The notes beneath the pieces were generated by a model, which searched no databases, had not been told where the DNA came from, and saw nothing but the letters and a program-made list of their open reading frames with translations. DNA of 64,000 nucleotides from Marinoscillum sp049115815 (GTDB lineage: Bacteria > Bacteroidota > Bacteroidia > Cytophagales > Cyclobacteriaceae). The DNA lies in NCBI GenBank assembly GCA_049115815.1, contig JAGDZO010000006.1, positions 434,001-498,000 on the forward strand. Reading direction: 5' to 3'. Position numbers and translations under genes: made by a program. This document shows positions 17,547-27,155 of this stretch, piece by piece; the first letter of the stretch is position 1; each line of letters begins with the position of its first letter.

Positions 17547-19051
17547 GTACACCTAAAATAGCCGATACAAAGCCAATAAAAGTAGATTTAGAAAAGGGAG
17601 AAGAACAATACTGGTGTGCCTGTGGCTTAAGCAAAAATCAGCCCTTCTGCGATGGATCTCATAGAACAACGGATATAACACCTGTCAAATTCATAGCCGA
17701 AGAATCAGGCAACGCACACTTATGCATGTGTAAGCACACTAAGAATGCCCCTTATTGTGATGGCTCGCACGCGAAGTTGCCAAAGGAGACCACAATCACA
17801 GACACTTCAGGTCCTATTAATTCAGGGTCAACTATTGAGGAGCCCACGCTTGCTTACATAAAAGCATTAGCAAAAGATGGACTGACTAAAACAGGTCACC
17901 ATGGAGAAATGGGAGCTATGGGTGTGCCTATTCCTGAATTGCCCATGTGGAAAGACATTCAACTTCTGGCTGCCCAGATGGCTACAAAACCTTTGATGGA
18001 AGATGTTCCCGTGGCATCAGAATTGATCATTGGGCCTAGTGCTAAAAAACCCTTGGTTCTTGACATCCCTTTGTTCGTTTCGGATATGAGTTTCGGAGCT
18101 TTGTCAGAAGAAGCTAAAATTTCTTTGGCAAAAGGTGCAGAATTGGCAGGAACTGGAATCTGCTCAGGAGAAGGCGGAATGTTGAATGAAGAACAAGCTG
18201 CCAATAGCAAATATTTTTATGAATATGCCTCTGCAAAATTTGGTTTTGACTGGGACAAATTAAAACGGGTTCAAGCATTTCATTTCAAAGGTGGGCAAGG
18301 TGCCAAAACAGGGACTGGAGGTCATTTATCTGGAAATAAAGTAACTGGTAAAATAGCTGAGGTAAGAAATCTCAGGGAAGGGACTTCAGCAGTTTCTCCT
18401 CCTACATTTAGTGATTTACACTCTGCCGAGGATTTCAAAGCTTTTGCGAACAAGGTGAGAGAAGTCACAGGTGGAATACCAATTGGATTCAAATTGTCCG
18501 CTAATCATATAGAAGAGGATATCCAATTTGCACTAGATGCAAGTGCAGATTACATTATCCTAGATGGTAGAGGTGGTGGTACAGGTGCAGCGCCATTAAT
18601 CTTTAGGAACAATATTTCTGTGCCTACCATTCCAGCATTGGCTAGAGCCAGACATTACCTAGATAAAGTAAATAGAAAACATGTCACGCTCATTATTACT
18701 GGGGGTATTCGGGTACCTGATGATTTCATTAAAGCCTTGGCATTAGGAGCGGACGGAATAGCCCTATCAAACTCTGCTCTTCAATCTATAGGGTGCGTGG
18801 CGGCTAGAATGTGTAATACCAACAATTGTCCTGCTGGGGTTGCTACCCAAAAGCCAGAACTTAGAAAGCATCTAAACGTAAATAAATCAGCCAGTCAATT
18901 ATTTAATTTCTTTACAGCATCTACTGAGTTGATGAAGGTTATGGCTAGAGCTTGTGGTCATAATCATTTAAATCAGTTTAATCAGAAGGACATTACTTCA
19001 TGGAAAAAAGATATGGCAGAGCTAGCAGGAATTAGGTTTGCTGGTATGTAA
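17543..19051 (+). CDS. Double CDGSH iron-sulfur domain fused to glutamate synthase-like FMN domain
   Basis: 502 aa. Two CDGSH zinc-finger-type [2Fe-2S] sites lie at the N-terminus: Cys25/Cys27/Cys36/His40 and Cys61/Cys63/Cys72/His76. From about residue 95 it is a glutamate-synthase large-subunit-like FMN barrel, with GQGAKTGTGGHL, DGRGGGTGAAP near 341-351, and the [3Fe-4S] cysteines Cys418, Cys424 and Cys429 in CVAARMCNTNNCPAG. The glutaminase domain of true GltB is absent. The CDGSH sites could feed electrons to the FMN barrel. The substrate is unknown and need not be glutamate. It is coupled by a 4-base overlap to DUF5996 and lies downstream of a Crp/Fnr gene. Confidence 0.9.
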   Translation: MSTPKIADTKPIKVDLEKGEEQYWCACGLSKNQPFCDGSHRTTDITPVKFIAEESGNAHLCMCKHTKNAPYCDGSHAKLPKETTITDTSGPINSGSTIEEPTLAYIKALAKDGLTKTGHHGEMGAMGVPIPELPMWKDIQLLAAQMATKPLMEDVPVASELIIGPSAKKPLVLDIPLFVSDMSFGALSEEAKISLAKGAELAGTGICSGEGGMLNEEQAANSKYFYEYASAKFGFDWDKLKRVQAFHFKGGQGAKTGTGGHLSGNKVTGKIAEVRNLREGTSAVSPPTFSDLHSAEDFKAFANKVREVTGGIPIGFKLSANHIEEDIQFALDASADYIILDGRGGGTGAAPLIFRNNISVPTIPALARARHYLDKVNRKHVTLIITGGIRVPDDFIKALALGADGIALSNSALQSIGCVAARMCNTNNCPAGVATQKPELRKHLNVNKSASQLFNFFTASTELMKVMARACGHNHLNQFNQKDITSWKKDMAELAGIRFAGM

Positions 19052-19077
19052 ATCATAACTAATGACTGGTTTTTAGA

Positions 19078-19108
19078 AGCGGTTGGGGAGTTAATTCTAA
19101 CCGTTTTT
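19078..19108 (+). terminator. Possible weak terminator after the CDGSH gene
   Basis: A short stem CGGTT / AACCG with a long 14-nt loop is followed by five T. It is weak, but it is the only such element in the 142-bp gap before the next gene. The rest of the gap is AT-rich with no other feature seen. Confidence 0.35.
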
Positions 19109-19193
19109 GATTTCATTGATTATATATTCGTAAAAGTCTTTGAGTTTCTGAATTTGATTTTCAGTTCTATTGTATCAACCAGATTAATAATCG

Positions 19194-19979
19194 ATGTTTA
19201 AACCACTAATTATCTGCATAATATCGACTTTCACTTTAATAGGTTGTCAACCTAAAGTTGAAAAATCTCAAGAAGATCCGTCGGCTGAATTAAAATTGAA
19301 TTCAGACTTCCCTAAAGACCTAGATAAAGTCTTCACAGCTCATGGTGGCTATGAAGCATGGTCAAACATGAGGGCCCTGAGTTTCAAAATGGAATCCAAA
19401 AATGAACTCCATCAAGTGTCGCTTTGGGATCGGAAATCTCTTATCTCAGGTCCGGAAAAAGTCATAGGTTATGATGGTGAAAATGTATGGTTAGCACCTG
19501 ACACCATCGAGGTAGGCAATGCTCGCTTTTACAATGGACTCTTTTTTTACTTTTTCGCTATGCCTTTTGTTTTGGGTGATCCTGGTATTATATATGAACC
19601 CTTGGAAGAAAAGGATTTGATGGGTAAACGATATAAAGGCATCAAAATATCTTACGAGAATGGAGTAGGAGATGCACCCAAAGACAATTATATACTTTGG
19701 TACGACTTAGAGACTTATCAAATGGAATGGCTGATGTACACAGTTACTTATGGTTCTGATGAAGCGAGTGATTCATATCGCTTGATAAAATATTCTGGAT
19801 GGACTGATTTTGAAGGGATCAAACTGCCTACTTCGCTAGAGTGGTATAACTATGAAAATGATAGTGTAGGAGCACCAAGAAACGAGCGAGTATTTTCAGA
19901 GATTGTCATCAGTCAAGAGCCATTTGACGCAAGTCTATTTTCTATGCCTGAGAATGCACGTATAGCTCCTTTGGAATAA
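19194..19979 (+). CDS. Lipoprotein of unknown function (resembles DUF6503)
   Basis: 261 aa with a lipoprotein signal (lipobox LIGC, Cys18). The mature part has VFTAHGGYEAWSNMRALSFKM, followed by beta-rich sequence and a C-terminal IKYSGWTDFEGIKLPTSLEWY. This looks like the LolA/LppX-type half-barrel fold and resembles the Bacteroidota family DUF6503, but I cannot confirm the assignment without a search. Such folds bind lipids or hydrophobic ligands. It is probably anchored in the outer membrane. It is followed by a bidirectional terminator. Confidence 0.7.
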   Translation: MFKPLIICIISTFTLIGCQPKVEKSQEDPSAELKLNSDFPKDLDKVFTAHGGYEAWSNMRALSFKMESKNELHQVSLWDRKSLISGPEKVIGYDGENVWLAPDTIEVGNARFYNGLFFYFFAMPFVLGDPGIIYEPLEEKDLMGKRYKGIKISYENGVGDAPKDNYILWYDLETYQMEWLMYTVTYGSDEASDSYRLIKYSGWTDFEGIKLPTSLEWYNYENDSVGAPRNERVFSEIVISQEPFDASLFSMPENARIAPLE

Positions 19980-20001
19980 GAGAAGAACAATAATTAGGCA
20001 C

Positions 20002-20036
20002 AAAAAAAGTCCTACTACGATTCGTAGTAGGACTTT
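20002..20036. terminator. Bidirectional terminator between lipoprotein gene and trxA
   Basis: Perfect 14-bp stem (20006-20019 with 20023-20036) around a 3-nt loop, with A-rich sequence on the left and T on the right. It is strong enough to stop both converging transcripts. Confidence 0.9.
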
Positions 20037-20057
20037 CATTATACTCTATAAGCTAGT

Positions 20058-20381
20058 TTATGCTAACTGCGCATCAAGTTTTTCGCTCAAAGCAGTTTTC
20101 GGTACTGCACCTACTTGCTTATCTACTATCTCACCATTTTTGAATACCAACAATGTTGGGATTGATCTGATGCCAAATTTCGCTGATACTTCAGGATTGC
20201 TATCTACGTCAACCTTACCAATAACTGCTCTACCTTCATAGTCAGAAGCTAACTCTTCCACTACCGGTCCAATCATCTTACAAGGTCCGCACCATTCAGC
20301 CCAAAAATCCACCAAAACTGGCTTGTCTGAGTTGATAATCTCTTCAAAATTCGAGTCTGTTATTTCTAAAGGATGTGACAT
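20058..20381 (-). CDS. trxA: Thioredoxin
   Basis: 107 aa, the usual thioredoxin length. The redox centre is WCGPCK with Cys31 and Cys34. The buried Asp26 (VDFWAEW) and the cis-proline loop SIPTLLVF are present. No signal peptide is seen, so it is the cytosolic disulfide reductant that also serves ribonucleotide reductase and the methionine sulfoxide reductase encoded at 58.8 kb. It is transcribed after dnaE on the same strand, but an exact -7 box lies in the 111-bp gap, so it has its own promoter. Confidence 0.96.
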   Translation of the reverse strand: MSHPLEITDSNFEEIINSDKPVLVDFWAEWCGPCKMIGPVVEELASDYEGRAVIGKVDVDSNPEVSAKFGIRSIPTLLVFKNGEIVDKQVGAVPKTALSEKLDAQLA

Positions 20382-20422
20382 TTCTAAATGTGTTTTGTTT
20401 ATTAAATCAAGTATGGTAACGG

Positions 20423-20430
20423 CAAAGATA
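20423..20430 (-). promoter_or_regulatory. -7 box of trxA
   Basis: Reverse-strand TATCTTTG is an exact TAnnTTTG match. The predicted transcript start is about 35 nt before the trxA ATG. No clear -33 TTTG was found at the usual distance. Confidence 0.5.
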
Positions 20431-20492
20431 GGAGAAATGTTGATCGAGTTTTGCCATTTAATTTCATTTGTTTCCGCTCCGACAAATGACCG

Positions 20493-23400
20493 CTAGCTCA
20501 TCAATATTTTGTAGTTTAATTCATCTACCGAATCCAGTTCTTTAATGAACTCATCGGTTAATTCTACTGAGTATTTTCTGCTAAGCATATCTAAGCCAAT
20601 CATTCTGTCTTCATATGTACCCACTACATTGAGCCTCAATACGTTAGAGCCAGGATATTTATCTGCATAACCAGTGATCTCATTCACAAGACTTGGAGTC
20701 ACATCAGAGAGTCTCATCTGAAGTTCTATTCCGCTAGTCATTCGTTCGCGTATATCGCTGAGCGGTTCCATGCTGGTAATTTTGAACTCCAACTCAGAAC
20801 CACTCCACCTGTTCTGTACAATGCCAGTGACATAGATGAACCAGTCTTTTTCGAGATAAGTTTTGAATTCCAAATAAGCGGGAGAGAAGAGGAAAAATTC
20901 GTGACTATCTGCATATCCGGTAATCTTAAAACGCCCATATGGCTTACCCTTTTTGGTTGTGAGGTGGGCCACTTCCGTGATCATACCACCTAGCTTGATT
21001 TCCTTGCCTTGCAGGGCCTGTAAGTCCTGAAGTTCGCTCAGATTCGTATTGGTCAAGTACTTCATCTCAAAGGCATATTGATCCAATGGATGCCCTGAGA
21101 TATATAAACCAACCAATTCCTTCTCTATATTGAGTTTTTCTATTTCGCCGTAAGGCTCAACCTGAGCGGCCTTTGGTCTCATCGCCACTTCGCTATCACC
21201 ACCACCCCCAAACAAAGAAGCTTGAGCGCTATCTTCTTCCTGTTGCATCTTATTGGCGTACTTAATCGCATTTTCTATGAGGGACGAACCATCATTGACA
21301 CTTGCGACATACTGACGTCTGTGATATTCCCTAAAGCAATCAAATCCTCCCGCATTGGCTAAGCTTTCAAAAGACTTCTTATTAACTGCTCTAAGATTGA
21401 CACGCGATGCAAAATCGAAAATATCTTTGAATGGTCCATTTTCATTTCGCTCTTCAATAATGGCCACCACAGCGGACTCTCCAGTACCCTTAATGGCACC
21501 AAGTCCAAAACGTATCTGGCCAATAGCATTTACTTCAAAGTTCAATCCTGATTCGTTGATATGGGGGCCCAAAACTTTGATTCCTTGATTTCGGCATTCT
21601 TCCATAAAGAAACTCACCTTCTCTATGTTGCTCTGGTTGTGCGTGAGCACTGAAGCCATATACTCAGCAGGGTAGTTAGCCTTTAGGTAGCCAGTCTGAT
21701 AGGCCACTACAGAATAGCATGTACTGTGTGATTTATTGAAGGCATAAGCCGCAAACGCTTCCCAGTCCTTCCATATTTTCTCTAGTTTGTCTTCTGCATG
21801 TCCTTTTGCCTTAGATTGCTCGACAAACTGAGGCTTCATCTTATCCAGTACGGCTTTTTGCTTCTTACCCATTGCTTTACGCAATACATCAGCTTCACCT
21901 TTGGTAAACCCTGCCAACTTTTGAGACAGGAGCATCACTTGCTCTTGATAAACCGTGATACCGTAGGTCTCAGCCAGATAATCTTCCATATCTGGCAGAT
22001 CATACTGGATCTCTTTTCGGCCATGCTTTCGATCAATAAACTCCGGAATGTACTCCATCGGGCCAGGACGATAGAGTGCATTCATTGCAATCAAATCTTC
22101 TAATTTATCAGGCTGAAGGGCACGTAAATGCTTTTGCATCCCTGGAGACTCAAACTGGAAGGTGCCATTGGTTTCACCCTTCTGGTATAGTTCGTAAGTC
22201 TTGGGGTCGTCAAGCGGAATTTTATCTATATCAATTTCTATCCCATGTCTCTTTTTGATATTTTCTATGGCTGTCTTGATGATAGATAATGTTCTGAGAC
22301 CCAAAAAGTCCATTTTGAGCATTCCCGCAGACTCTACTACGCTGTTATCAAACTGCGTGACGTACATTTCAGAGTCTTTGGCTCGGGCCAATGGGACAAA
22401 GTTGGTCATGTCATCAGGAGTGATGATAATCCCACAGGCATGAACTCCAGTGTTTCGCAAAGAACCTTCAAGGACAACAGCCTGGTTAAGCACTTCAGAG
22501 TGAAGCCCTTTGCCTCGTCTCATGACCTCTAATTCAGGAACTTCAGCCCATATCTTAGAGAATTTGGCACCCGGTTTTTCAGGAATCAACTTGGCAATTG
22601 AATCAGTCTCGGGTAGGGGGAGCTCCATTACTCTACCAGCATCACGTATGGCAGACTTAGGTGCCATGGTACCGTATGTGATGATCTGTGCTACCTGATT
22701 GGCTCCATATTTTTCCACCACATAGTTGATGACCTTCTCACGTCCTTCGTTATCGAAATCAATATCAATATCGGGAAGCGATACTCTATCAGGATTAAGG
22801 AATCGCTCAAAAAGTAAGTCATAAGCGATAGGATCAACGTTGGTGATCCCGATACAATAGGCAACAGCCGAACCAGCAGCCGAACCACGACCAGGACCAA
22901 CAGATACACCCATTTCACGCGCTTTGCTCGTGAAATCCTGCACAATTAGAAAGTAACCCGGATAACCAGTGTTTTCAATGGTGGCTAGCTCAAAATCTAA
23001 GCGCTCCCTTATTTCGTCCGTTATCTCCTCATATCGCTTCTTGGCTCCCTCGTATGTCAGATGCCGCAGAAAGGCATTCTCACCACGCTTGCCTCCATCT
23101 ACTTCATCCTGAGGGTCTTTGTATTCATCAGGAATATCAAATGCCGGTAAGAGAACATCCATTTCCAGCTTGTACTCTTCAATTTTATCAACCAGTTCTG
23201 AAATGTTCTCGATGGCTTCAGGTAGATCGGTGAAAGCCTCTTTCATCGACAGTTGATCCTTGAAGAAATACTTTGAATTGGCAAGGCCAGGTCTGAATCC
23301 TCTACCTCGACCGATAGGAGTGCTTTGTTTTTCGTTTTCCTTGATACAAATAAGGACGTCATGAGCGACAGAATCTTTTTCATCTAGATAAAAAAGCTCG

Positions 23401-24719
23401 TTTGCCGCGATCATCTTTACGTTGTATTTACGTGCAAAACCTATGAGTACTTTATTGAGGTGATCTTCTTCATCCAATCCATGGCGGTTGATTTCCAGAT
23501 AAAAATCATCTCCAAACAAATCCAACCAATATTGGAGCGCTTCTTCAGCCTGTGTCTCCCCAACATTCAATACCAAATGTGGAATTTCCCCTCTTAATCC
23601 GCCACTAGTGGCAATGACTCCTTCTTTATATTCTTCAATTAATGCCTTATCGATCCTTGGGAAGAGACCATAATTACCTTCTAGAAAACCGTAGGAGGTA
23701 AGCTTTACCAAGTTTTGATAACCCTTTTTGTTTTTTGCCAACAGCACTTGCTGAAACCTTCTATCTGGGTCATCCTTGGTAAATTTGAGCTTCTTGCGTT
23801 CTTCAGCTACGAAAAACTCACAACCAACAATCGGTTTAATGCCATTGGCCAGAGCTTCACGCACGAACTTGAACGCTCCAAACATATTCCCCAAATCAGT
23901 CAGAGCGACGGCTGGCATCTCATATTTGACAGCCTGGGCTACAATGGCTTGGACATTGGGAGTAGCTTGGAGGACTGAGAATTGTGAGTGAACATGAAGA
24001 TGACAATATGGTCCCTTAATATCTTCTACTGCTACCTTTTCTCCTGTCACATTACTCCCAGAATCCTTCGCTACAGCGAAATTGGCAGCATCTAGATCAG
24101 GTGACTCATAGATGATATCGGCAGGATTGGTGTCATCAAAATTTTTGATGACCTTGAGCCTAAGGCATTCAAAGAATGCTTTGGCTGTAGCATCTACATC
24201 ATAAGCAGCATCATGCGCATCATCAAATGGTTGTCCAAACAATTTGGTGTAAAGCTCTATAAGCTTCGGCATTTTCAACCTTCCGCCTACACCTCCTGTT
24301 AGCTGACAGTATTCCTTTGTCTCTAGTCCAGTATCAATATTAGGAAAGTCTTCGAGTTGGTTCGATTGCTCTGTTCGTAGGTACTCAGACCCTATGATTT
24401 TATTGTCAAACTCAATATTGTGCCCAACCACAACCTGGGCTTTTTGTAAGTCCTCAGAAAATGAAGCCAGAGCTTCTTTGAGATCAATCCCTACTTCAAG
24501 CGCTCGTTCAGTAGAAATTCCATGTATTTTCTGTGCATTGAAGGGTATTGTGAAGCCATCAGGGCGCACCACATAATTTCCCTGCGAGAGCAGATGTCCT
24601 TTTTCGTCGTGCAATTGCCAAGCAATCTGAACAAGCCTTGGCCAGTTGTCAAAATCATCTAAAGGAGCGTTCTTGTTTTTCGGAAGACCCGTGGTTTCCG
24701 TATCAAAAATCAAATACAT
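20493..24719 (-). CDS. dnaE: DNA polymerase III alpha subunit with N-terminal proofreading exonuclease
   Basis: 1408 aa replicative polymerase. Residues 1-185 are a DEDDh 3'-5' exonuclease with Asp6, Glu8, Asp105, His169 and Asp174. The PHP domain starts at 239 (CHLHVHSQFS). The polymerase core has GPGRGSAAGS near 608-617 and catalytic Asp652, Asp654 (PDIDIDF) and Asp804 (LKMDFLGL). Helix-hairpin-helix and OB domains follow (GKEIKLGGMITEV...KKGKPYGRFKITGY). The proofreading and polymerase activities, split between DnaQ and DnaE in Escherichia coli, are thus on one chain. This arrangement is common in Bacteroidota DnaE, unlike PolC, where the exonuclease is inserted inside the PHP domain. Confidence 0.96.
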   Translation of the reverse strand: MYLIFDTETTGLPKNKNAPLDDFDNWPRLVQIAWQLHDEKGHLLSQGNYVVRPDGFTIPFNAQKIHGISTERALEVGIDLKEALASFSEDLQKAQVVVGHNIEFDNKIIGSEYLRTEQSNQLEDFPNIDTGLETKEYCQLTGGVGGRLKMPKLIELYTKLFGQPFDDAHDAAYDVDATAKAFFECLRLKVIKNFDDTNPADIIYESPDLDAANFAVAKDSGSNVTGEKVAVEDIKGPYCHLHVHSQFSVLQATPNVQAIVAQAVKYEMPAVALTDLGNMFGAFKFVREALANGIKPIVGCEFFVAEERKKLKFTKDDPDRRFQQVLLAKNKKGYQNLVKLTSYGFLEGNYGLFPRIDKALIEEYKEGVIATSGGLRGEIPHLVLNVGETQAEEALQYWLDLFGDDFYLEINRHGLDEEDHLNKVLIGFARKYNVKMIAANELFYLDEKDSVAHDVLICIKENEKQSTPIGRGRGFRPGLANSKYFFKDQLSMKEAFTDLPEAIENISELVDKIEEYKLEMDVLLPAFDIPDEYKDPQDEVDGGKRGENAFLRHLTYEGAKKRYEEITDEIRERLDFELATIENTGYPGYFLIVQDFTSKAREMGVSVGPGRGSAAGSAVAYCIGITNVDPIAYDLLFERFLNPDRVSLPDIDIDFDNEGREKVINYVVEKYGANQVAQIITYGTMAPKSAIRDAGRVMELPLPETDSIAKLIPEKPGAKFSKIWAEVPELEVMRRGKGLHSEVLNQAVVLEGSLRNTGVHACGIIITPDDMTNFVPLARAKDSEMYVTQFDNSVVESAGMLKMDFLGLRTLSIIKTAIENIKKRHGIEIDIDKIPLDDPKTYELYQKGETNGTFQFESPGMQKHLRALQPDKLEDLIAMNALYRPGPMEYIPEFIDRKHGRKEIQYDLPDMEDYLAETYGITVYQEQVMLLSQKLAGFTKGEADVLRKAMGKKQKAVLDKMKPQFVEQSKAKGHAEDKLEKIWKDWEAFAAYAFNKSHSTCYSVVAYQTGYLKANYPAEYMASVLTHNQSNIEKVSFFMEECRNQGIKVLGPHINESGLNFEVNAIGQIRFGLGAIKGTGESAVVAIIEERNENGPFKDIFDFASRVNLRAVNKKSFESLANAGGFDCFREYHRRQYVASVNDGSSLIENAIKYANKMQQEEDSAQASLFGGGGDSEVAMRPKAAQVEPYGEIEKLNIEKELVGLYISGHPLDQYAFEMKYLTNTNLSELQDLQALQGKEIKLGGMITEVAHLTTKKGKPYGRFKITGYADSHEFFLFSPAYLEFKTYLEKDWFIYVTGIVQNRWSGSELEFKITSMEPLSDIRERMTSGIELQMRLSDVTPSLVNEITGYADKYPGSNVLRLNVVGTYEDRMIGLDMLSRKYSVELTDEFIKELDSVDELNYKILMS

Positions 24720-24861
24720 GAACAGTGGTGGTTTGTTGAGTTACAACTAGCAACAAAATAAGAAAATCCCAGCGGCAATGCACCAAAGGGAAAGCAATAT
24801 TTGTGTGATGTGGAAAACTAAATGCCGCCAACTCTAGTCAACTAAGTGAAGAGTTATTAAG

Positions 24862-25563
24862 CTACATTTTCTCTTGCGACAGTCTTTTGAATATGGGTGC
24901 GTTAAAAAGCACCTCTTCGTAGTTCAATGTGTATACGCTTGACTCTCCCTGCCTAATGGTGACTTGTGAGAAGAGTTTTAATTCGTCATCATTAGTTTTC
25001 CATTCTTCGAAATGTACTCTAATTACCTCACCCTTTTTATATGGATTTACTTCTGAGAAGCCTACCATAAAATTGGATTTAATGTCAAAGTAAACGCGAA
25101 CAGGAAGGCCTAGTGGGTCGGAGGCTAATATCTGATGACATTTTTGACCAAAGTAAGTTGTGTCCTCTATTACGCGCATATTCTCAAAACGATCCTCAGG
25201 TCTGAGCATAACTTCATGAAACTCGTGCGCTTTGAGTACGGCGATGACTGCATTTGACAATGCGCCTTGCTGCTCAAGGTTCGTGTTTAACCCTTGTCCA
25301 ACTTTCCAATCAAAAATTACTGCATTGAAAGGGTTTGGCTTGAAGGTGTAGTCTTGCAAAAAGAGTAAATAATTATCCTCGTAAGAAGAATGCGTTTCGG
25401 TATAGTAAGCACCTTCAGGTCCCTTGCAATTAGCCTTAGTTACAATCGTTTTTATATGAGAATCATCACCCACCGCCAACTTATGAGCATTGATCAATAG
25501 CTCAGAATCCTCAGAGTTTTGACATGACCAAAGAAGAAGAAGGGGCAGAAGTCGTTTTATCAA
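24862..25563 (-). CDS. Small lipoprotein of unknown function
   Basis: 233 aa. The signal is short, and the lipobox LLWSC puts the lipid Cys at residue 14. The rest is beta-rich without a motif I recognise. The middle has TTYFGQKCHQILASDPLGLPVRVYFD, which recalls LolA-like lipoproteins that read a ligand and then describe its conversion. I see no other start than TTG at 25563, because no ATG lies in frame before the upstream stop. The 142 bp between it and dnaE (24720-24861) contain no feature I can support. Confidence 0.65.
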   Translation of the reverse strand: MIKRLLPLLLLWSCQNSEDSELLINAHKLAVGDDSHIKTIVTKANCKGPEGAYYTETHSSYEDNYLLFLQDYTFKPNPFNAVIFDWKVGQGLNTNLEQQGALSNAVIAVLKAHEFHEVMLRPEDRFENMRVIEDTTYFGQKCHQILASDPLGLPVRVYFDIKSNFMVGFSEVNPYKKGEVIRVHFEEWKTNDDELKLFSQVTIRQGESSVYTLNYEEVLFNAPIFKRLSQEKM

Positions 25564-25693
25564 AATCGTATAAAAGGGGTTGACAATAGATATTAACTCC
25601 TCGGAGTGGTTAGTTGCTTTAAGAAGACTCTAATCTAATGATAATTCATAAAGTCACTATGAAACCCAGCAATTAATCAATTGTTTACCTATT

Positions 25694-26236
25694 TCAGGTG
25701 GCCTGAGCTTTGGCCAACCCTAGTTTGGCTGAAAGAAATTTGAATACCATTTCCACGTCCGCCGTATTTTGATTTCGAAAAGTCAAGCTAAATAGCGTTC
25801 TGGTTTTCTGAGAGGTGATGAGATTAAATGAATAAATAAAATCCTGATAACCACTCTTAAATGGGCTTGCGTCAGAATTGATTACCGCTTCATCCACTTC
25901 TAAACTGAGTACATCTGCCAAGAGAATTTTTCGTGAAATGGTGATTCCTGAATTGAGTGTCAGGCTGCTTCTTTCCTCTATGAGTATCTCATGAGGATCT
26001 TTCCATCTTTGGGTTAGGAGAGGAAGGACGATGATTAATAAACCAACGAAAACAAAACTTTCACCTATTGGACTGACTAAGGCGAAAAATATCAATGCAA
26101 TACCAGCCACCAAACTCACAAAGTACATTTTGACCCTTGAACTACCTTTTTTCTTCAAACTCAAAAAACCTTTTCCTTCATGAATTTTGATATCGTTAAC
26201 ATCGAGAATAGATTGTATTTGCTCATTTTCATTCAT
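25694..26236 (-). CDS. Small membrane protein of unknown function
   Basis: 180 aa. Two adjacent hydrophobic helices (about residues 37-80: YFVSLVAGIALIFFALVS and a second after a short ESF turn) are followed by a soluble beta-rich part with ITISRKILLADVLSLEVDE. This layout resembles small bacterial PH-like membrane proteins, but I cannot assign a family. I start at the ATG at 26236 (MNENEQ). The frame is open up to 26443, but that would place the start inside the upstream gene and its terminator. Confidence 0.6.
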   Translation of the reverse strand: MNENEQIQSILDVNDIKIHEGKGFLSLKKKGSSRVKMYFVSLVAGIALIFFALVSPIGESFVFVGLLIIVLPLLTQRWKDPHEILIEERSSLTLNSGITISRKILLADVLSLEVDEAVINSDASPFKSGYQDFIYSFNLITSQKTRTLFSLTFRNQNTADVEMVFKFLSAKLGLAKAQAT

Positions 26237-26257
26237 GACAATAGGACTTGTGTTAAT

Positions 26258-26288
26258 AAAAAATCCCAATCTTAAGTAGATCGGGATT
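26258..26288 (-). terminator. Terminator after the 26.3 kb lipoprotein gene
   Basis: On the reverse strand, AATCCC pairs with GGGATT and ATCT with AGAT, separated by one mismatch, with a 5-nt loop and a run of six T. It lies 26 bp after the upstream gene's stop and just before the next start, so it may act as an attenuator between the two. Confidence 0.7.
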
Positions 26289-26313
26289 AAATATACAGTA
26301 AACAACGTAGAGT

Positions 26314-27102
26314 CTATTTCAGAGTAACTGTCCGTTCTACCACGTTGAATGGACCTGGGATAGGGTTGCCATCCTTGTCTATCAACTCTAATTTGATTGT
26401 GACCTTTCCTTTTTCTAAGCCTTCTATATAATATGGCGCCCATTCTGTGATCAGCGTTTCCTGACCATTGATGGTTGCTTTAACCTTGTTTCCATCAGGA
26501 GCGATCGAAGTATTCAGTAAATAGAAATCGAGCATCAGTTTTTCAGTATCTGCACCACTGTACGTTCCTTTTGGCCTACTGTAGAATAGGTGAGGAGCAG
26601 TCAAATCCGCTTCTACAGGTTCAACTTCGCCCACAGTTAGATTCTGAATATGATATGCGCCTGCGCTTTTCACGCTCTCATGATAAGAGCGAGATAAGAA
26701 GGCTAGAACTACATAATTTCCATCGTCCAACGCATTAGATACTCCTGGCATATAATGAGCAGAATATGGCCCATTGTTGACGATGAAGTGAATGTGTTGG
26801 CCCTTACCGGAATTGGCTATGCCACGAGTTGCTGCGTCAGCTGTCTGAACTCCCAGTTCGTAATTCTCAACCTCAAAGCTAAAATCAACGGTGTTGATGG
26901 AATCAAGCGTTTCAACTACCATATCTGTTTTGGCCAATTTGGCATCTGGATACTCTGGAGAGGCCGGAGCTTTATACACTTTGTAAGTACTCTTTTCTGC
27001 CGCCTCACCAGCCTCGGCTGATGATTCAGAGGATTGCTTCGCTGGCCCACAACTTACGGCTAATGCAACAATCGATAGGAGCGTAATGGAATAGTATTTC
27101 AT
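26314..27102 (-). CDS. Lipoprotein of unknown function
   Basis: 262 aa. The lipoprotein signal ends ALAVSCG (Cys18), followed by a Ser/Glu-rich linker. The mature part holds GQHIHFIVNNGPYSAHY, which has the HxH pattern of small beta-sandwich proteins, and a C-terminal immunoglobulin-like stretch with VKATINGQETLITEWAPYYIEGL. Similar proteins in Cytophagales are sometimes called phosphopeptide-binding, but I see no basis for that name in the sequence. It is probably periplasmic or anchored to the outer membrane. It lies downstream of the M16 peptidase gene on the same strand (53-bp gap). Confidence 0.65.
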   Translation of the reverse strand: MKYYSITLLSIVALAVSCGPAKQSSESSAEAGEAAEKSTYKVYKAPASPEYPDAKLAKTDMVVETLDSINTVDFSFEVENYELGVQTADAATRGIANSGKGQHIHFIVNNGPYSAHYMPGVSNALDDGNYVVLAFLSRSYHESVKSAGAYHIQNLTVGEVEPVEADLTAPHLFYSRPKGTYSGADTEKLMLDFYLLNTSIAPDGNKVKATINGQETLITEWAPYYIEGLEKGKVTIKLELIDKDGNPIPGPFNVVERTVTLK

Positions 27103-27155
27103 AATCTTCAGGTTTTTTGGTTTTGTATTTCTTACATCAGCAAATGATAATAACT

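Noticed and set aside
26237..26443. Upstream extension of the membrane protein frame (249 aa reading)
   Set aside because: It overlaps the upstream gene and its terminator and is very basic and unlike the rest. The ATG at 26236 fits better.
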